Shown here: positions 53,101-62,057 of the stretch, piece after piece
Position numbering within the stretch: the first letter of the stretch is position 1
Layout: every line of letters begins with the position of its first letter
Source of the DNA: a virus
IMG/VR virus record: IMGVR_UViG_3300009508_001156
Span: 47,069-111,068 of that record
DNA: 64,000 nt
Strand: one strand, 5' to 3'
Notes under the pieces: model-generated
Seen by the model: the letters and a program-made list of their open reading frames with translations, nothing else
Database searches by the model: none
What the model was told of the DNA's origin: nothing
Position numbers and translations under genes: made by a program

Positions 53101-53999
53101 AAGCAGCTACGATAGCTGCCTGGAACGACATGAGCGCAGTTATGCAAAACGTTATACAAGGGCTTGAAGCAGGACAAGAAACTTACCCGTATACTCTAGC
53201 AACTGCTACTGAAGCATCTGTGATTGCAAACTTAATGACAGTTATCACTGGCTATATAGATAATCCTATAGGAAATCCGCTACCCGCAGAAGTATTACCC
53301 AACACAACCTGGGTAGATACTGTCACTGTAACTGACAGTGTAAATATAGCAAGTAACGTTAGCACAATACAAACTAATACAACAGATTGGTTAGATGCTA
53401 CTTACAGCAATTATTTTGAAAACATCTGTAAAAAAGACGATAAAATAATCATTGAAAGTATTGGTCTTGATATAGTATCAGGAAAAGAAATGACCACTCA
53501 AGCCGCAGCACAAGCATATTATGATTATAAAGGAGGGCTAGTTGTTCCTGCAGAACAAATACCTGCATTTCAACATGTTTGGGCAAAGATAAAACAATTG
53601 TTACAAAATGAAGCCGGCGGCCCAGGAACAGACGTGGGCATAATGATAGGCGAACTAGTAGATGCGTTCGAAAACACAGTCACTAATCCAATAACAGTAA
53701 CATTTGGATCGCTAGTTGAATCGTTAGCACACCAATTTAATAATGCTGGTGCAGGTGTGAATACAAACGCCCTGCCGCTTAACTTTAACAAGCCTGGTTT
53801 TAATAGACCAGTGCCATTCAGCATATTGCAGGAAAACGGTGGACGTGTAAGATGGAGTGGTGCCGACGAAATAAATAATCAATACTTTGCAGGCGGTACA
53901 AAAATTAACGGCCAAACAGGAAAGTTTGAAGGCCGTCCATTTAACATCAGTGTACGTGCTATCGCAAGAAGATTAGCAAATTCAAGAGGAGGCTTTTAA
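50142..53999 (+). CDS. Large virion structural/fibre protein with repeats (1,285 aa)
   Basis: Residues 1-180 contain short beta repeats (LTIYKNTIINEDLTVSGLST) like fibre shafts. Residues about 190-430 (YVKTDGDDARSGRDPINALK, then ISVYPGVYVEDGEIALPDRT) read like a right-handed beta-helix of pectate-lyase type, common in T4-like marine phage structural proteins; no glycosidase catalytic set was identified. Residues 510-1130 carry five copies of a module starting with Cys and [R/K]D (C510, C616, C759, C944, C1096), best seen as 'CERDVGYIIDGLTHDILYGG' followed by YATITVAQSYF. The C-terminus (FNKPGFNRPVPFSILQENGG) is a compact tip. It is probably a tail-fibre or baseplate-attached protein. It is first in a new late unit and overlaps the next gene by one base (TAATG). 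Confidence 0.75.
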   Translation: MASLINPSQNLLYVAGNLIVEDNLTIYKNTIINEDLTVSGLSTLPTINSGNITNEGGIITNRLLVNQLSRFEGDTTINGVLTVNGVDTQSIGTLGNIIEFYYGDQMIVNTLTVNNEADIANLTVDVFEANTATINTEFISLGTSEVQDLTVNDTLDVTGPATFASAVTLDAEFEMLDKDYKKDFFDEPVANTIYVKTDGDDARSGRDPINALKTIERAADLARELRREVEDPILISVYPGVYVEDGEIALPDRTGLYSIGGQYVTELHMSDLGRKEYRNMILMDSGCYCQGFSFRNMEVDDLDDPSGGFAYAFAPGAIIKRSPYCRDSSQLSNETYLKPAPPLDPATGNPAVGKGGGMVLADRSVVSAGSTYPYMLCFGATPRSNNGLGYVAKNGAGINGISSMTIYQRTAFYALNGGQLTLNNSGTQFGDISLRSSGNTTVVSPYTVSSTDVLVANAQIGNAILSNAEVLTDLVWQDLVDNGPDRYGNVNTDPNFVPWTNGFEYDVATCQRDVGYILNAVKQDLLMRTNYNTITAGMSYLRNIAGIAYVNSTQYNQTLNAIEYAKDETIKITSPGNKTAVKKLFNNVTKKIRNKDTNHEYIFETPGVPLYNEEKCYRDVGLIIKGVMLDSILGTNYNTVTAGLSYVRVAANKAITDQLVWTVAAIEFARDTAIAIPGLDPVTTSLISAGFDEVLDILQNGEVNANPLSFPNAYASLGSTGDHVTASTVLQNNRASLSSQVIGYISTNYPDLEYDQAKCERDVGYIIDGLTHDILYGGTYATITVAQSYFVDTDGPINPGVEGQLGEGESTATLAAYEAAKSIFNSVVVTTAEQNRVEDLMDTIIYAIKKGTNAYIPEPIEPTSTIGGAVQADYTTVLVKRNQIQAQTIEFINSDLFAILGYAPTTNADDAKNQLLLNKEFILTKAIDFVTSNYPMLSYDTASCRRDAGYILDGIVHDVLYGGNFATIGVARSYYTYGDLVVPIAEKAATIAAWNDMSAVMQNVIQGLEAGQETYPYTLATATEASVIANLMTVITGYIDNPIGNPLPAEVLPNTTWVDTVTVTDSVNIASNVSTIQTNTTDWLDATYSNYFENICKKDDKIIIESIGLDIVSGKEMTTQAAAQAYYDYKGGLVVPAEQIPAFQHVWAKIKQLLQNEAGGPGTDVGIMIGELVDAFENTVTNPITVTFGSLVESLAHQFNNAGAGVNTNALPLNFNKPGFNRPVPFSILQENGGRVRWSGADEINNQYFAGGTKINGQTGKFEGRPFNISVRAIARRLANSRGGF

Positions 54000-54691
54000 T
54001 GCCTAGGATTACAACAGAACAAGCACCTAGTGCTAAACCATTAGCTACTAGCAGAAACCTAACAACTGACTGGATTACATTTGCAGAAATACCAGATTAC
54101 GACATCCCCGTAGTAGGGTTTGGTATTTCTCGAAGAATTGCTCCAGGTGTTGGCGAAGTTTCATCCCCAATACTGCTTTCTAATTATTTTAATGGTCCAG
54201 CAACTGTAGATATACAAGTTGTTAGGGGAACAAGATTAATAGCTGCCAGTCAAGACGAAACAGATTTCGTTGTTTTCACTGGCGGTTTAGGACATGCAGT
54301 CACAGATAATGTTACGTTAACTAACGGATGTGTAATAAGCGTTGCCGCTATTGACGGCGTAGGAAAAGTTACGTCTTTTAATGTAGACAGTTTTGTAGTT
54401 GGCGACCCAGTTCAGGCACTGCCTGAACCACTAGAACAGTTAAGTACTACTGGTATAGGAACAGGGTTTTCTGTAACAGTAACAGATGATAATTTGTCTC
54501 CAACCGATGGCCATTTTTACCTAGCAAAAGACATTAGAGTCGAAGCAGAAGATACATTAGTTTTTCCTATGAACGGCCAATTTTTACTTACTAGGGATAA
54601 ATTACAAATCAGAGCAAACATAGATGATTATATTCACGCTACTGTGAGCTACACAGAAGGACAAGCAGAAGAAGATGACATATTCTTTTAA
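53999..54691 (+). CDS. Virion structural protein, unknown family (230 aa)
   Basis: The product is beta-rich and has no cysteine-pair, membrane or signal features. It begins with a polar arm (residues 1-25) and then segments such as ITFAEIPDYDIPVVGFGISR, VDIQVVRGTRLIAASQDETD and FYLAKDIRVEAEDTLVFPMN. The last of these resembles the phage 'LxxxDxLxVxxG' adaptor strands seen near fibre joints. The ATG overlaps the previous stop (TAATG), so expression is coupled to the 1,285-aa protein, and the collagen-like gene follows 11 nt later. An adaptor between fibre parts is inferred from context; I do not recognise the family. Confidence 0.6.
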   Translation: MPRITTEQAPSAKPLATSRNLTTDWITFAEIPDYDIPVVGFGISRRIAPGVGEVSSPILLSNYFNGPATVDIQVVRGTRLIAASQDETDFVVFTGGLGHAVTDNVTLTNGCVISVAAIDGVGKVTSFNVDSFVVGDPVQALPEPLEQLSTTGIGTGFSVTVTDDNLSPTDGHFYLAKDIRVEAEDTLVFPMNGQFLLTRDKLQIRANIDDYIHATVSYTEGQAEEDDIFF

Positions 54692-54702
54692 GGAGAAATT
54701 AA

Positions 54703-57700
54703 GTGCCAATTAGATCCGTAGGCGGACGTGACCGAGTAATTGGACCGTCCAGAGAATACCCAGTACCTATACCACTTAGCGCAGAATACTACAAGGGTGG
54801 TATAGTTTTAGGCGATGACGGGTTGCTATATCATAGTGATGGTATTGACTGGATCCCTAGCACACAGGGTTTACAAGGATTACAAGGAATACAAGGACGT
54901 CAAGGCACTCAAGGTTTTCAAGGTATACAAGGCACCCAAGGCCTACAAGGACCGCAAGGTATTCAGGGCATCCAGGGGCAGCAAGGTATTCAGGGCATCC
55001 AGGGGCAGCAAGGTATTCAGGGCATACAAGGTATACAAGGAATGCAAGGCATTCAGGGAGTACAAGGACGCCAAGGCATACAAGGTAGGTACGGTCCATC
55101 TATTAATGTTCTCGGTTCAGTTGACGATGTTACTGTAGGGTTACCTGGACAAAATGAAAGTGATTATATCAGTTCTCAATTTCCAGGAGCAAGCCCAGGT
55201 GACGGCGTTATAGATGCAGCAACTTTAAACTTTTGGGTATGGGACGGTATATCTTGGGAAAATGTAGGTCAAATCGTAGGCCCCCAAGGACCTGAAGGAC
55301 AACAAGGCACAACTGGATTACAAGGTATTGGCGGCAACCAAGGCATAACTGGTATTCAAGGCGACAACGGCCTACAAGGTATTCAAGGCATCGAAGGCGA
55401 CGACGGAATTCAAGGTATAACAGGTACACAAGGTACCACTGGCGGCATAGGTCCTACGGGCATTCAAGGAATCCAAGGCATTACTGGCGACGAAGGAACA
55501 CAGGGCACCCAAGGCGTACAAGGACGTCAAGGACGTCAAGGACGTCAAGGAATTAGGGGTAACGACGGTTTGCAAGGCACAATCGGTATCCAAGGTATAA
55601 CAGGTGTACAAGGAAGCGAAGGCACCCAAGGCATCCAAGGTACACAAGGACTACAAGGTATCCAAGGTATTGACGCTATAGGTACACAAGGACTACAAGG
55701 ACTACAAGGACTACAAGGACTACAAGGAATAATAGGACCTCAAGGTGTACAGGGTATACAAGGTTTGCTTGGCGTTAGTGAAGGAAACATATGGACATAT
55801 GAATTAAACGGAGCTGTAACTATTACTGATCCAGGTAGTCTGAGCTTTTCTTTTAATACAACTAATGGTGCCACAGCTTCTCAAATAGTATACAGGGATA
55901 CTCCTAAAGATAGCGGCGGCACGGCGCTAGACCAAATGTTTAACGCCATTGACAGTATATCGAATCAAGTAAAAGCACAAGTTATTGTACGAGAAAAAAA
56001 CAACCGAGAAGTGTTTGCACTTTACGAAATTACTGACTGGACATGGGGATCAGGAAGTCTTTGGGGATATTTTGATGTAAATTTCATTACTGGTAATTTG
56101 CTATCTACTACTCCAGGAGACGACTATACTTCGTCATTCATATTTAATGGCCAGCAAGGAGTTCAAGGTGTTCAAGGTCTACAAGGATTAATTGGTATTT
56201 CTACTCAGGGCGTCCAGGGCGTCCAAGGCATGCAAGGAATCCAAGGTGAATTTGGTAACCAAGGCATCCAAGGAATACAAGGTTTACAAGGCGTTCAAGG
56301 TGTTCAAGGTATCCAAGGAGTTGATAACAGTACACAAGGCACAACTGGATTACAAGGTATTCAAGGAAAAGAAGGAAATTTTGGCGGAGCAACTTTCTAT
56401 TACCAATTTGACACCGCTACTACCCTTATTGCTCCTGACTTAGGAAATGTAAAAATTAATAACGCTGATTTAACCTCTGGCACTGCTATGATTATAAGCG
56501 AAACAGATTCGTTCGGCACCAACATTGAAGATTTTTTAATCACAATCGACGACTCTAGCTCAACAATAAAAGGGCATGTGCGTATCAGCAACAAGTTGGA
56601 CGCCAGTGATTTTGTATTATACACTATTTCAGGATCAACAGACTCTGGTTCATATCACACTGTCGACTTAGCTTACGTATCAGGATCCGCAACTACATTT
56701 GATTTACAAGAAGAATTAATTATAACTTTTGCTCGTACAGGTGATATAGGCTCCACTGGACTACAAGGCATTCAGGGGATGCAAGGCATACAAGGTATTC
56801 AAGGGTACCAAGGTATACAAGGTATTCAAGGTGCTATAGGTGAAGTAGGAACTAGAACTTACGGAGTTACAAATAATGGTAGTGTTGAATATTTAATTGA
56901 CGGTATTTCTAATCCATTAATACAGTTATTACGTGGATTTACATACAAATTTGCAGTTAATGCACCTGGCCATCCTTTCTATATTAAAACAGCACCAACT
57001 ACTGGAACTGGCGATCAGTATAACACTGGCGTAACAAACAACGGCACAGATGCTGGAGTAGTACAAATTACAGTATCTGATACTGCGCCTGCTACTCTTT
57101 ATTACCAGTGCTCTATTCATGCTGCAATGGGCGGTACTATTAGCACCAGTGACATAGGACCACAAGGCGTCCAAGGTGTACAAGGTGTACAAGGAATGAT
57201 TGGAATTTCTGTACAAGGCGTCCAAGGACTACAAGGAATAATAGGACCTCAAGGCATAACTGGTATTCAAGGATTACAAGGTACTGCTACACAAGGAGTT
57301 CAGGGTACTGCTACACAAGGTATACAAGGAATACAAGGTGTACAAGGTATTCAAGGCTCTGGCGGCGTTCAAGGATTACAAGGCAACACAGGCCAACAAG
57401 GAATACAAGGACGCCAAGGTATTACAGGTAATCAAGGTATACAAGGTGGCGATGGCGATGCAACAAAAATCTCGTCTGTTGAAGCTCCTGCATCCGGAAC
57501 TTATTATCCTGTATTAGTTTCAGGAACGGGAACCCAAGATGCTACAATTGACACATCGGGTAATTTATCATATGATGTAGGTACAGGCGTATTAACTACT
57601 GTTTCGTCTGGAGCATTGTTTGGCGATTTAGCTGAAAACTACATTGCAGACAAAGAGTACGAAACTGGCACAGTACTAGTAGTTGGTGGTTCTGCTGAAG

Positions 57701-57996
57701 TAACTCAGAGCACAACACTAGGTGAAAAACCAATTGCCGGAGTTGTATCAGAATTTCCGTCTTATCTAATGAATATGGCATTAGCTGGAAAGAATATTTG
57801 TAAAGTGGCATTACGAGGAAGAGTTCCAGTTAAAGTAGTAGGCATCGTTAACAAAGGCGATACGCTAATAGCAAGCAGCATACCAGGAGTTGCAAAAGTA
57901 ACAACTAGTAACGACGTTAATAAATTACAAATAATTGGCGTGGCTTTAAGCGATAAAGATTCAGAATCAGAAGGATTTGTTGAAATACTAATATAG
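54703..57996 (+). CDS. Collagen-like fibre protein with cupredoxin-like domain (1,097 aa)
   Basis: Five blocks of Gly-X-Y repeats, mostly G-I/L/V/T-Q, lie at residues about 56-129, 193-359, 484-558, 685-715 and 819-916. They should form trimeric collagen-like rods. Between them are globular inserts. The insert at about 720-815 is cupredoxin-like: APGHPFYI (H757) and YYQCSIHAAMGG (C803, H806, M809) give a complete His-Cys-His-Met set with amicyanin-like C-x2-H-x2-M spacing. The C-terminal domain (LAENYIADKEYETGTVLVVG, then VALRGRVPVKVVGIVNKGDT) resembles the peptidase G2-like or self-trimerising tips of phage fibres, by recall. The start is GTG at 54703 with AGGAGA upstream. It is likely a tail or head fibre involved in host contact. 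Confidence 0.8.
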   Translation: MPIRSVGGRDRVIGPSREYPVPIPLSAEYYKGGIVLGDDGLLYHSDGIDWIPSTQGLQGLQGIQGRQGTQGFQGIQGTQGLQGPQGIQGIQGQQGIQGIQGQQGIQGIQGIQGMQGIQGVQGRQGIQGRYGPSINVLGSVDDVTVGLPGQNESDYISSQFPGASPGDGVIDAATLNFWVWDGISWENVGQIVGPQGPEGQQGTTGLQGIGGNQGITGIQGDNGLQGIQGIEGDDGIQGITGTQGTTGGIGPTGIQGIQGITGDEGTQGTQGVQGRQGRQGRQGIRGNDGLQGTIGIQGITGVQGSEGTQGIQGTQGLQGIQGIDAIGTQGLQGLQGLQGLQGIIGPQGVQGIQGLLGVSEGNIWTYELNGAVTITDPGSLSFSFNTTNGATASQIVYRDTPKDSGGTALDQMFNAIDSISNQVKAQVIVREKNNREVFALYEITDWTWGSGSLWGYFDVNFITGNLLSTTPGDDYTSSFIFNGQQGVQGVQGLQGLIGISTQGVQGVQGMQGIQGEFGNQGIQGIQGLQGVQGVQGIQGVDNSTQGTTGLQGIQGKEGNFGGATFYYQFDTATTLIAPDLGNVKINNADLTSGTAMIISETDSFGTNIEDFLITIDDSSSTIKGHVRISNKLDASDFVLYTISGSTDSGSYHTVDLAYVSGSATTFDLQEELIITFARTGDIGSTGLQGIQGMQGIQGIQGYQGIQGIQGAIGEVGTRTYGVTNNGSVEYLIDGISNPLIQLLRGFTYKFAVNAPGHPFYIKTAPTTGTGDQYNTGVTNNGTDAGVVQITVSDTAPATLYYQCSIHAAMGGTISTSDIGPQGVQGVQGVQGMIGISVQGVQGLQGIIGPQGITGIQGLQGTATQGVQGTATQGIQGIQGVQGIQGSGGVQGLQGNTGQQGIQGRQGITGNQGIQGGDGDATKISSVEAPASGTYYPVLVSGTGTQDATIDTSGNLSYDVGTGVLTTVSSGALFGDLAENYIADKEYETGTVLVVGGSAEVTQSTTLGEKPIAGVVSEFPSYLMNMALAGKNICKVALRGRVPVKVVGIVNKGDTLIASSIPGVAKVTTSNDVNKLQIIGVALSDKDSESEGFVEILI
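54868..55089 (+). repeat. Collagen-like coding repeat block
   Basis: This block encodes 24 or so Gly-X-Y triplets. It includes an exact tandem duplication of 27 nt around 54966-55019 (GIQGIQGQQ twice). It is in frame with the 1,097-aa gene. Confidence 0.85.
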
Positions 57997-58020
57997 ATAA
58001 AGTAAATAATTGTGTCTTTA

Positions 58021-58028
58021 GATAAATA
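58021..58028 (+). promoter_or_regulatory. Late promoter box GATAAATA for the 1,277-aa gene
   Basis: The plus strand reads GATAAATACTATATT. The predicted start is near 58034, leaving a leader of about 66 nt. The leader contains a small foldback (CTGC about 58043, GCAG about 58056) before the ACAGGAG ribosome-binding site. Confidence 0.7.
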
Positions 58029-58099
58029 CTATATTATGTGAGACTGCGTAAATTATGCAGACCATGCAACTAACAGCATAGAACTTACAGGAGTATTCA

Positions 58100-61000
58100 A
58101 TGGCAGTCTTTGGCAATTTCAAAGGTACAACACATTCAAGTTTTAAAATAAGCAAAGGCGGAGCTAAAATTTATGCCAGTCCAGGCGAACCAACAGTAGA
58201 CATTACTACTGGTGATTTGTGGATTGATGCATCTGATACCGAATTAAAAATTTATAACGGTGCTGCCTGGATTAGCACAACTGCAAATGCTGGCGGTCTT
58301 TTTGACGTAGTCGATGATACAACTCCTCAGTTAGGCGGTAATTTAGATTTAAATTCAAACACTATTAACGGTACTGGTACTATTGATATTACTGGTACTG
58401 TTAAGGGTACAAGTTTACAAGACAGCACCTTAACAATTAATTCTGGTAATATTACTTCTGCAATTAACGCTACGTTTTCTAATCAAGTGTCAGCAAGCAC
58501 GTTTTCAGATAATACATTAACAATTAATTCTGGTTCTTTAACTAACGCAGTAAACGGTACGTTTAGCGGTAACTTAGAAGGTGGTACATTAACAGACGGC
58601 ACTGCTTCATTGACTGCTGGAAGCCTAACAGGCGTTGTTAATATAACAGCAAGTGGTACTGTTGATGCCAGTATAGTTGAATTTAACAGTTTAAGTGGTA
58701 CTGGTGCAGTAAGTGTAACTGACATCATAGATGACAACACAATGGCCACATCCAGCAACGCTACACTAGCAACATCAGAGAGCATCAAATCATACATTGA
58801 TACCCAATTAACTGCTGAAGATCTTGACTTTTCAGGGGATACAGGCGGTGTTTTGTCTGTTGATCTTGACAGTCAAACATTCACAGTAAGTGGTGGCACT
58901 AACATTAACACGGCAGGGTCAGGACAAACATTAACTGTTAACCTAGACAATGATGTCTCAGTAACATCTGTTACTGCTACTGGTAACTTAGAAGGCGGCA
59001 CAGTAACAGACGGTACATTAAGTATTAATTCTGGTAGTATTACTTCAGGTGTAGCGGCAACATTTAGTGGTGCGGTACAAGGTGGCAGTTTAACTGACGG
59101 TACATTAACTGCAACAGCCGGTAATATCACATCAGGCGTAAATGCAACATTTAGTGGTGCGGTACAAGGTGGCAGTTTAACTGACGGTACTGCTACATTA
59201 AGCAGCGGTGCATTAAGTGGCGCAACAACTGGTACATTCTCTAGTAACGTTAGTGCAGCTAACCTTTCAGCAACAGGTGAAGTAAGCGCAGTAACGGGTG
59301 AATTTAGTGGCAACGTTGCAATGGGTAATGCAACTGTTGCTGGCAAAGTAACAACACAAGCTCTTACAATTAACGATTATTCACTGCCACTTGCAGACAG
59401 TACTGCTGGTTTCGTCTTGGCCACAGACGGTGCAGGCACTGTATCATTCCAGGATCCAACAACCGTAGATGGACTCCAAGGTGTACAAGGCGTTCAAGGC
59501 GTTCAAGGAACACAAGGAATACAAGGAACACAAGGAATACAAGGAACACAAGGAATACAAGGACAGCAAGGCGTTCAAGGCGTTCAAGGCGTACAAGGTA
59601 CTCAGGGTATACAAGGAACACAAGGAATACAAGGACAGCAAGGCGTTCAAGGCGTTCAAGGCGTACAAGGTACTCAGGGAATACAAGGAACACAAGGAAT
59701 ACAAGGACAGCAAGGTGTACAGGGAACTCAAGGCGTCCAAGGTACTCAGGGAATACAAGGAACACAAGGAATACAAGGACAGCAAGGTGTACAAGGCGTT
59801 CAAGGCGTTCAAGGAATACAGGGAACACAAGGCGTTCAAGGTATACAAGGAATTCGCGGCGACATTTATGAAACTACTAGTTCCACAAGCATAGCAATTG
59901 GTACAGGCAGTAGAACTATCACAGTTGATACTGGTCTTGCTTATAGTTTAAATCAAACCATACTTGTGTCAAACAGTGGCACTAACTATATGGAAGGCAC
60001 TGTTACTTCGTATAACAGCGGAACAGGCGAGTTAGTATTTAACTCAGACCTCGCATTTGGCTCAGGTACATTTAATTCGTGGACAGTGAATTTAGCAGGC
60101 TCTACCGGTATACAAGGAATACAAGGCGTCCAAGGCGTCCAAGGAATACAAGGAACACAAGGAATCCAGGGACAGCAAGGAATCCAGGGACAGCAAGGTG
60201 TACAGGGAACTCAAGGAATCCAAGGAACACAAGGAATCCAGGGACAGCAAGGAATCCAGGGACAGCAAGGAATACAAGGCATTACTGGACCTGTCGGCGG
60301 TGTAGATACGCAAGTTATCTTTAATGACGGTGGTGCTGCTAACGGTGATGCTGGTCTAACCTACAACAAGACTACTGACATGCTAACTGCTGGTGCATTA
60401 ACAGTAAGCAATGATGCAGTTATTACGGGTAACTTAACAGTAAATGGAGCAACCACCGTGGTCAACACCACGGAGTTGACAGTAGAAGACAATTTTATAA
60501 CTGTAAACAGCGATGGCGATGCTAGCGATGCTGGTTTATCTGCTAATGTAAACGGTACACTTAGATCCTTTACTTATAGTAATGCACTAAACAAGTGGCA
60601 AGTAGATCAAGGCTTTATTACGCCTACTCTAAAAATCAATGACTACGATCTACCAAATGCAGACGGCTCAGCAGGTTACGTACTATCAACTAACGGTTCA
60701 GGTACAGTTGCCTTTACTGATCCAGGCACAGTTAGCGGATTACAAGGAACAAACGGAACTCAAGGAATCCAAGGAACACAAGGAATACAAGGACAGCAAG
60801 GCGTTCAAGGAACAACTGGTGCACAAGGAATACAAGGAACACAAGGAATCCAGGGACAGCAAGGTGTACAGGGAACACAAGGAATACAAGGACAGCAAGG
60901 CGTTCAAGGAACAACTGGTACTGCTACTCAGGGAACAAATGGTACTGCTACTCAGGGAACAGACGGAACTCAAGGAACGGACGGAACTCAGGGAATACAA

Positions 61001-61933
61001 GGACAGCAAGGCGTTCAAGGAACAACTGGTGCACAAGGAATACAAGGAACACAAGGAATACAAGGAACACAAGGAATACAAGGAATACAAGGCGTTCAAG
61101 GAACACAAGGAATACAAGGAACAACTGGTACTGCTACTCAGGGAACAAATGGTACTGCTACTCAGGGAACAGACGGAACTCAGGGAACAGACGGAACTCA
61201 GGGAACGGACGGAACTCAAGGAACAAACGGAACTCAGGGAATACAAGGAATAACCGGTGCACAAGGAATACAAGGAATAACCGGTGCACAAGGAATACAA
61301 GGACAGCAAGGTGTACAAGGTACTACTGGTGCACAAGGAATCACTGGCACACAGGGCACAACTGGTACGGCTACACAAGGCGTCCAAGGGTCTACTGCGG
61401 GAGCTGCTACTACTGTTTATGTTACTAGTAATGCAGGGATCTCGGCATCATACGGAATTGTGACTGCGCCTGCTGATTATGATGCTAATAAATCTCTTTA
61501 TAGTGATGATCAAACAGTGTCTAGTGGTAATTTTAATTATAATCCAGGCACCCAAACATTATTTGTAAGAAAGTTAGTAGCTGAAACCAAGAGCTTCTTA
61601 ATTGACCATCCTAGTAAGCCTGGATATAAATTACAATACGGTAACTTAGAAGGGCCTGAAAACGGTGTATATGTTCGAGGTAAAGTATCAGGCACCAATA
61701 TGATAGAACTGCCTGATTACTGGGTAGATTTAGTAGATGTAGACACCATTACAGTAAGTTTAACATCGTGCACTGAAGAAAATACTTGGTTAAAATCAAT
61801 TAACCACCATGTCGTAGTTACAGGAGGCTCAACAGAGTTTAATTTTATTGTGTTTGCAGAACGTAAAGATACCAATAAACTAATTGTAGAATATCCAAAC
61901 GCTTCCAAGGATGACAATTTGTCAGAGGATTGA
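58100..61933 (+). CDS. Collagen-like tail fibre protein (1,277 aa)
   Basis: The N-terminus (about 1-70; [20 protein letters not shown], then [10 protein letters not shown]) is the attachment-type domain frequent in T4-like marine fibres. Residues about 100-385 contain near-identical repeats of about 29 aa ([20 protein letters not shown]). Gly-X-Y blocks lie at about 458-586, 670-732 and 881-1097, the first built from a perfect 72-nt tandem repeat. The middle inserts carry DDTTPQLGG-like and '[20 protein letters not shown]' strands. The C-terminal 150 residues ([20 protein letters not shown], then [12 protein letters not shown]) form a conserved fibre tip known from many T4-like phages, by recall. 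ACAGGAG precedes the ATG. Function: host recognition or tail-fibre shaft; distal cofactors are not visible. Confidence 0.85.
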   Translation: MAVFGNFKGTTHSSFKISKGGAKIYASPGEPTVDITTGDLWIDASDTELKIYNGAAWISTTANAGGLFDVVDDTTPQLGGNLDLNSNTINGTGTIDITGTVKGTSLQDSTLTINSGNITSAINATFSNQVSASTFSDNTLTINSGSLTNAVNGTFSGNLEGGTLTDGTASLTAGSLTGVVNITASGTVDASIVEFNSLSGTGAVSVTDIIDDNTMATSSNATLATSESIKSYIDTQLTAEDLDFSGDTGGVLSVDLDSQTFTVSGGTNINTAGSGQTLTVNLDNDVSVTSVTATGNLEGGTVTDGTLSINSGSITSGVAATFSGAVQGGSLTDGTLTATAGNITSGVNATFSGAVQGGSLTDGTATLSSGALSGATTGTFSSNVSAANLSATGEVSAVTGEFSGNVAMGNATVAGKVTTQALTINDYSLPLADSTAGFVLATDGAGTVSFQDPTTVDGLQGVQGVQGVQGTQGIQGTQGIQGTQGIQGQQGVQGVQGVQGTQGIQGTQGIQGQQGVQGVQGVQGTQGIQGTQGIQGQQGVQGTQGVQGTQGIQGTQGIQGQQGVQGVQGVQGIQGTQGVQGIQGIRGDIYETTSSTSIAIGTGSRTITVDTGLAYSLNQTILVSNSGTNYMEGTVTSYNSGTGELVFNSDLAFGSGTFNSWTVNLAGSTGIQGIQGVQGVQGIQGTQGIQGQQGIQGQQGVQGTQGIQGTQGIQGQQGIQGQQGIQGITGPVGGVDTQVIFNDGGAANGDAGLTYNKTTDMLTAGALTVSNDAVITGNLTVNGATTVVNTTELTVEDNFITVNSDGDASDAGLSANVNGTLRSFTYSNALNKWQVDQGFITPTLKINDYDLPNADGSAGYVLSTNGSGTVAFTDPGTVSGLQGTNGTQGIQGTQGIQGQQGVQGTTGAQGIQGTQGIQGQQGVQGTQGIQGQQGVQGTTGTATQGTNGTATQGTDGTQGTDGTQGIQGQQGVQGTTGAQGIQGTQGIQGTQGIQGIQGVQGTQGIQGTTGTATQGTNGTATQGTDGTQGTDGTQGTDGTQGTNGTQGIQGITGAQGIQGITGAQGIQGQQGVQGTTGAQGITGTQGTTGTATQGVQGSTAGAATTVYVTSNAGISASYGIVTAPADYDANKSLYSDDQTVSSGNFNYNPGTQTLFVRKLVAETKSFLIDHPSKPGYKLQYGNLEGPENGVYVRGKVSGTNMIELPDYWVDLVDVDTITVSLTSCTEENTWLKSINHHVVVTGGSTEFNFIVFAERKDTNKLIVEYPNASKDDNLSED
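58430..59250 (+). repeat. Coding repeats of about 29 aa in the 1,277-aa fibre
   Basis: About seven degenerate copies of 'L-T-D-G-T-L-T-x-x-x-G-x-I/L-T-x-x-x-x-A-T-F-S-G'. Two adjacent copies share an identical stretch of 35 nt at 59069-59103 and 59156-59190 (period 87 nt). Confidence 0.75.
59571..59858 (+). repeat. 72-nt tandem repeat array, four copies, collagen-like coding
   Basis: Unit starts at 59571, 59643, 59715 and 59787 are spaced exactly 72 nt. Each encodes 24 residues, i.e. eight Gly-X-Y triplets of type [18 protein letters not shown]. The first three copies are nearly identical at DNA level. Confidence 0.9.
60741..61390 (+). repeat. Long collagen-like repeat block with GTATQGTNG and GTDGTQ units
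   Basis: About 217 residues of Gly-X-Y, including two near-identical copies of a segment coding [20 protein letters not shown] (about 60909 and 61119), about 210 nt apart. It is in frame with the 1,277-aa fibre. Confidence 0.8.
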
Positions 61934-61937
61934 TAAA

Positions 61938-62054
61938 ATGGATCCTAATGATTTAAACATATATGAAGACGAGCAAGGAAATGGATGGGTTCAAGATCAT
62001 AGTGTTTTAGACCCTATGGGTAATCCATTAGTTGTTCCTTATTTGGAAAACTAA
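61938..62054 (+). CDS. Small protein between fibre genes (38 aa)
   Basis: ATG at 61938 follows the fibre stop by 4 nt, with GAGGA 8 nt upstream, and gives MDPNDLNIYEDEQGNGWVQD plus 18 residues, ending 3 nt before the next ATG. The tight spacing on both sides and the good ribosome-binding site support a real gene despite the length. The sequence is acidic with one aromatic-rich stretch and no recognisable domain. It may be a fibre assembly factor or a small adaptor; this is inference from context. Confidence 0.6.
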   Translation: MDPNDLNIYEDEQGNGWVQDHSVLDPMGNPLVVPYLEN

Positions 62055-62057
62055 AAA

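Noticed and set aside
54868-57450. Repeat-spacer look of the GIQG arrays (CRISPR-like)
   Set aside because: Repeats are in-frame Gly-X-Y codons with no constant 28-37-nt repeat and no unique spacers. No cas genes are present.
59370-61390. Long open frames on the minus strand and in other plus frames across the collagen repeats
   Set aside because: They are produced by the repetitive codon pattern (for example L-Y-S-L repeats). They have no ribosome-binding site and lie fully within the GIQG fibre gene.
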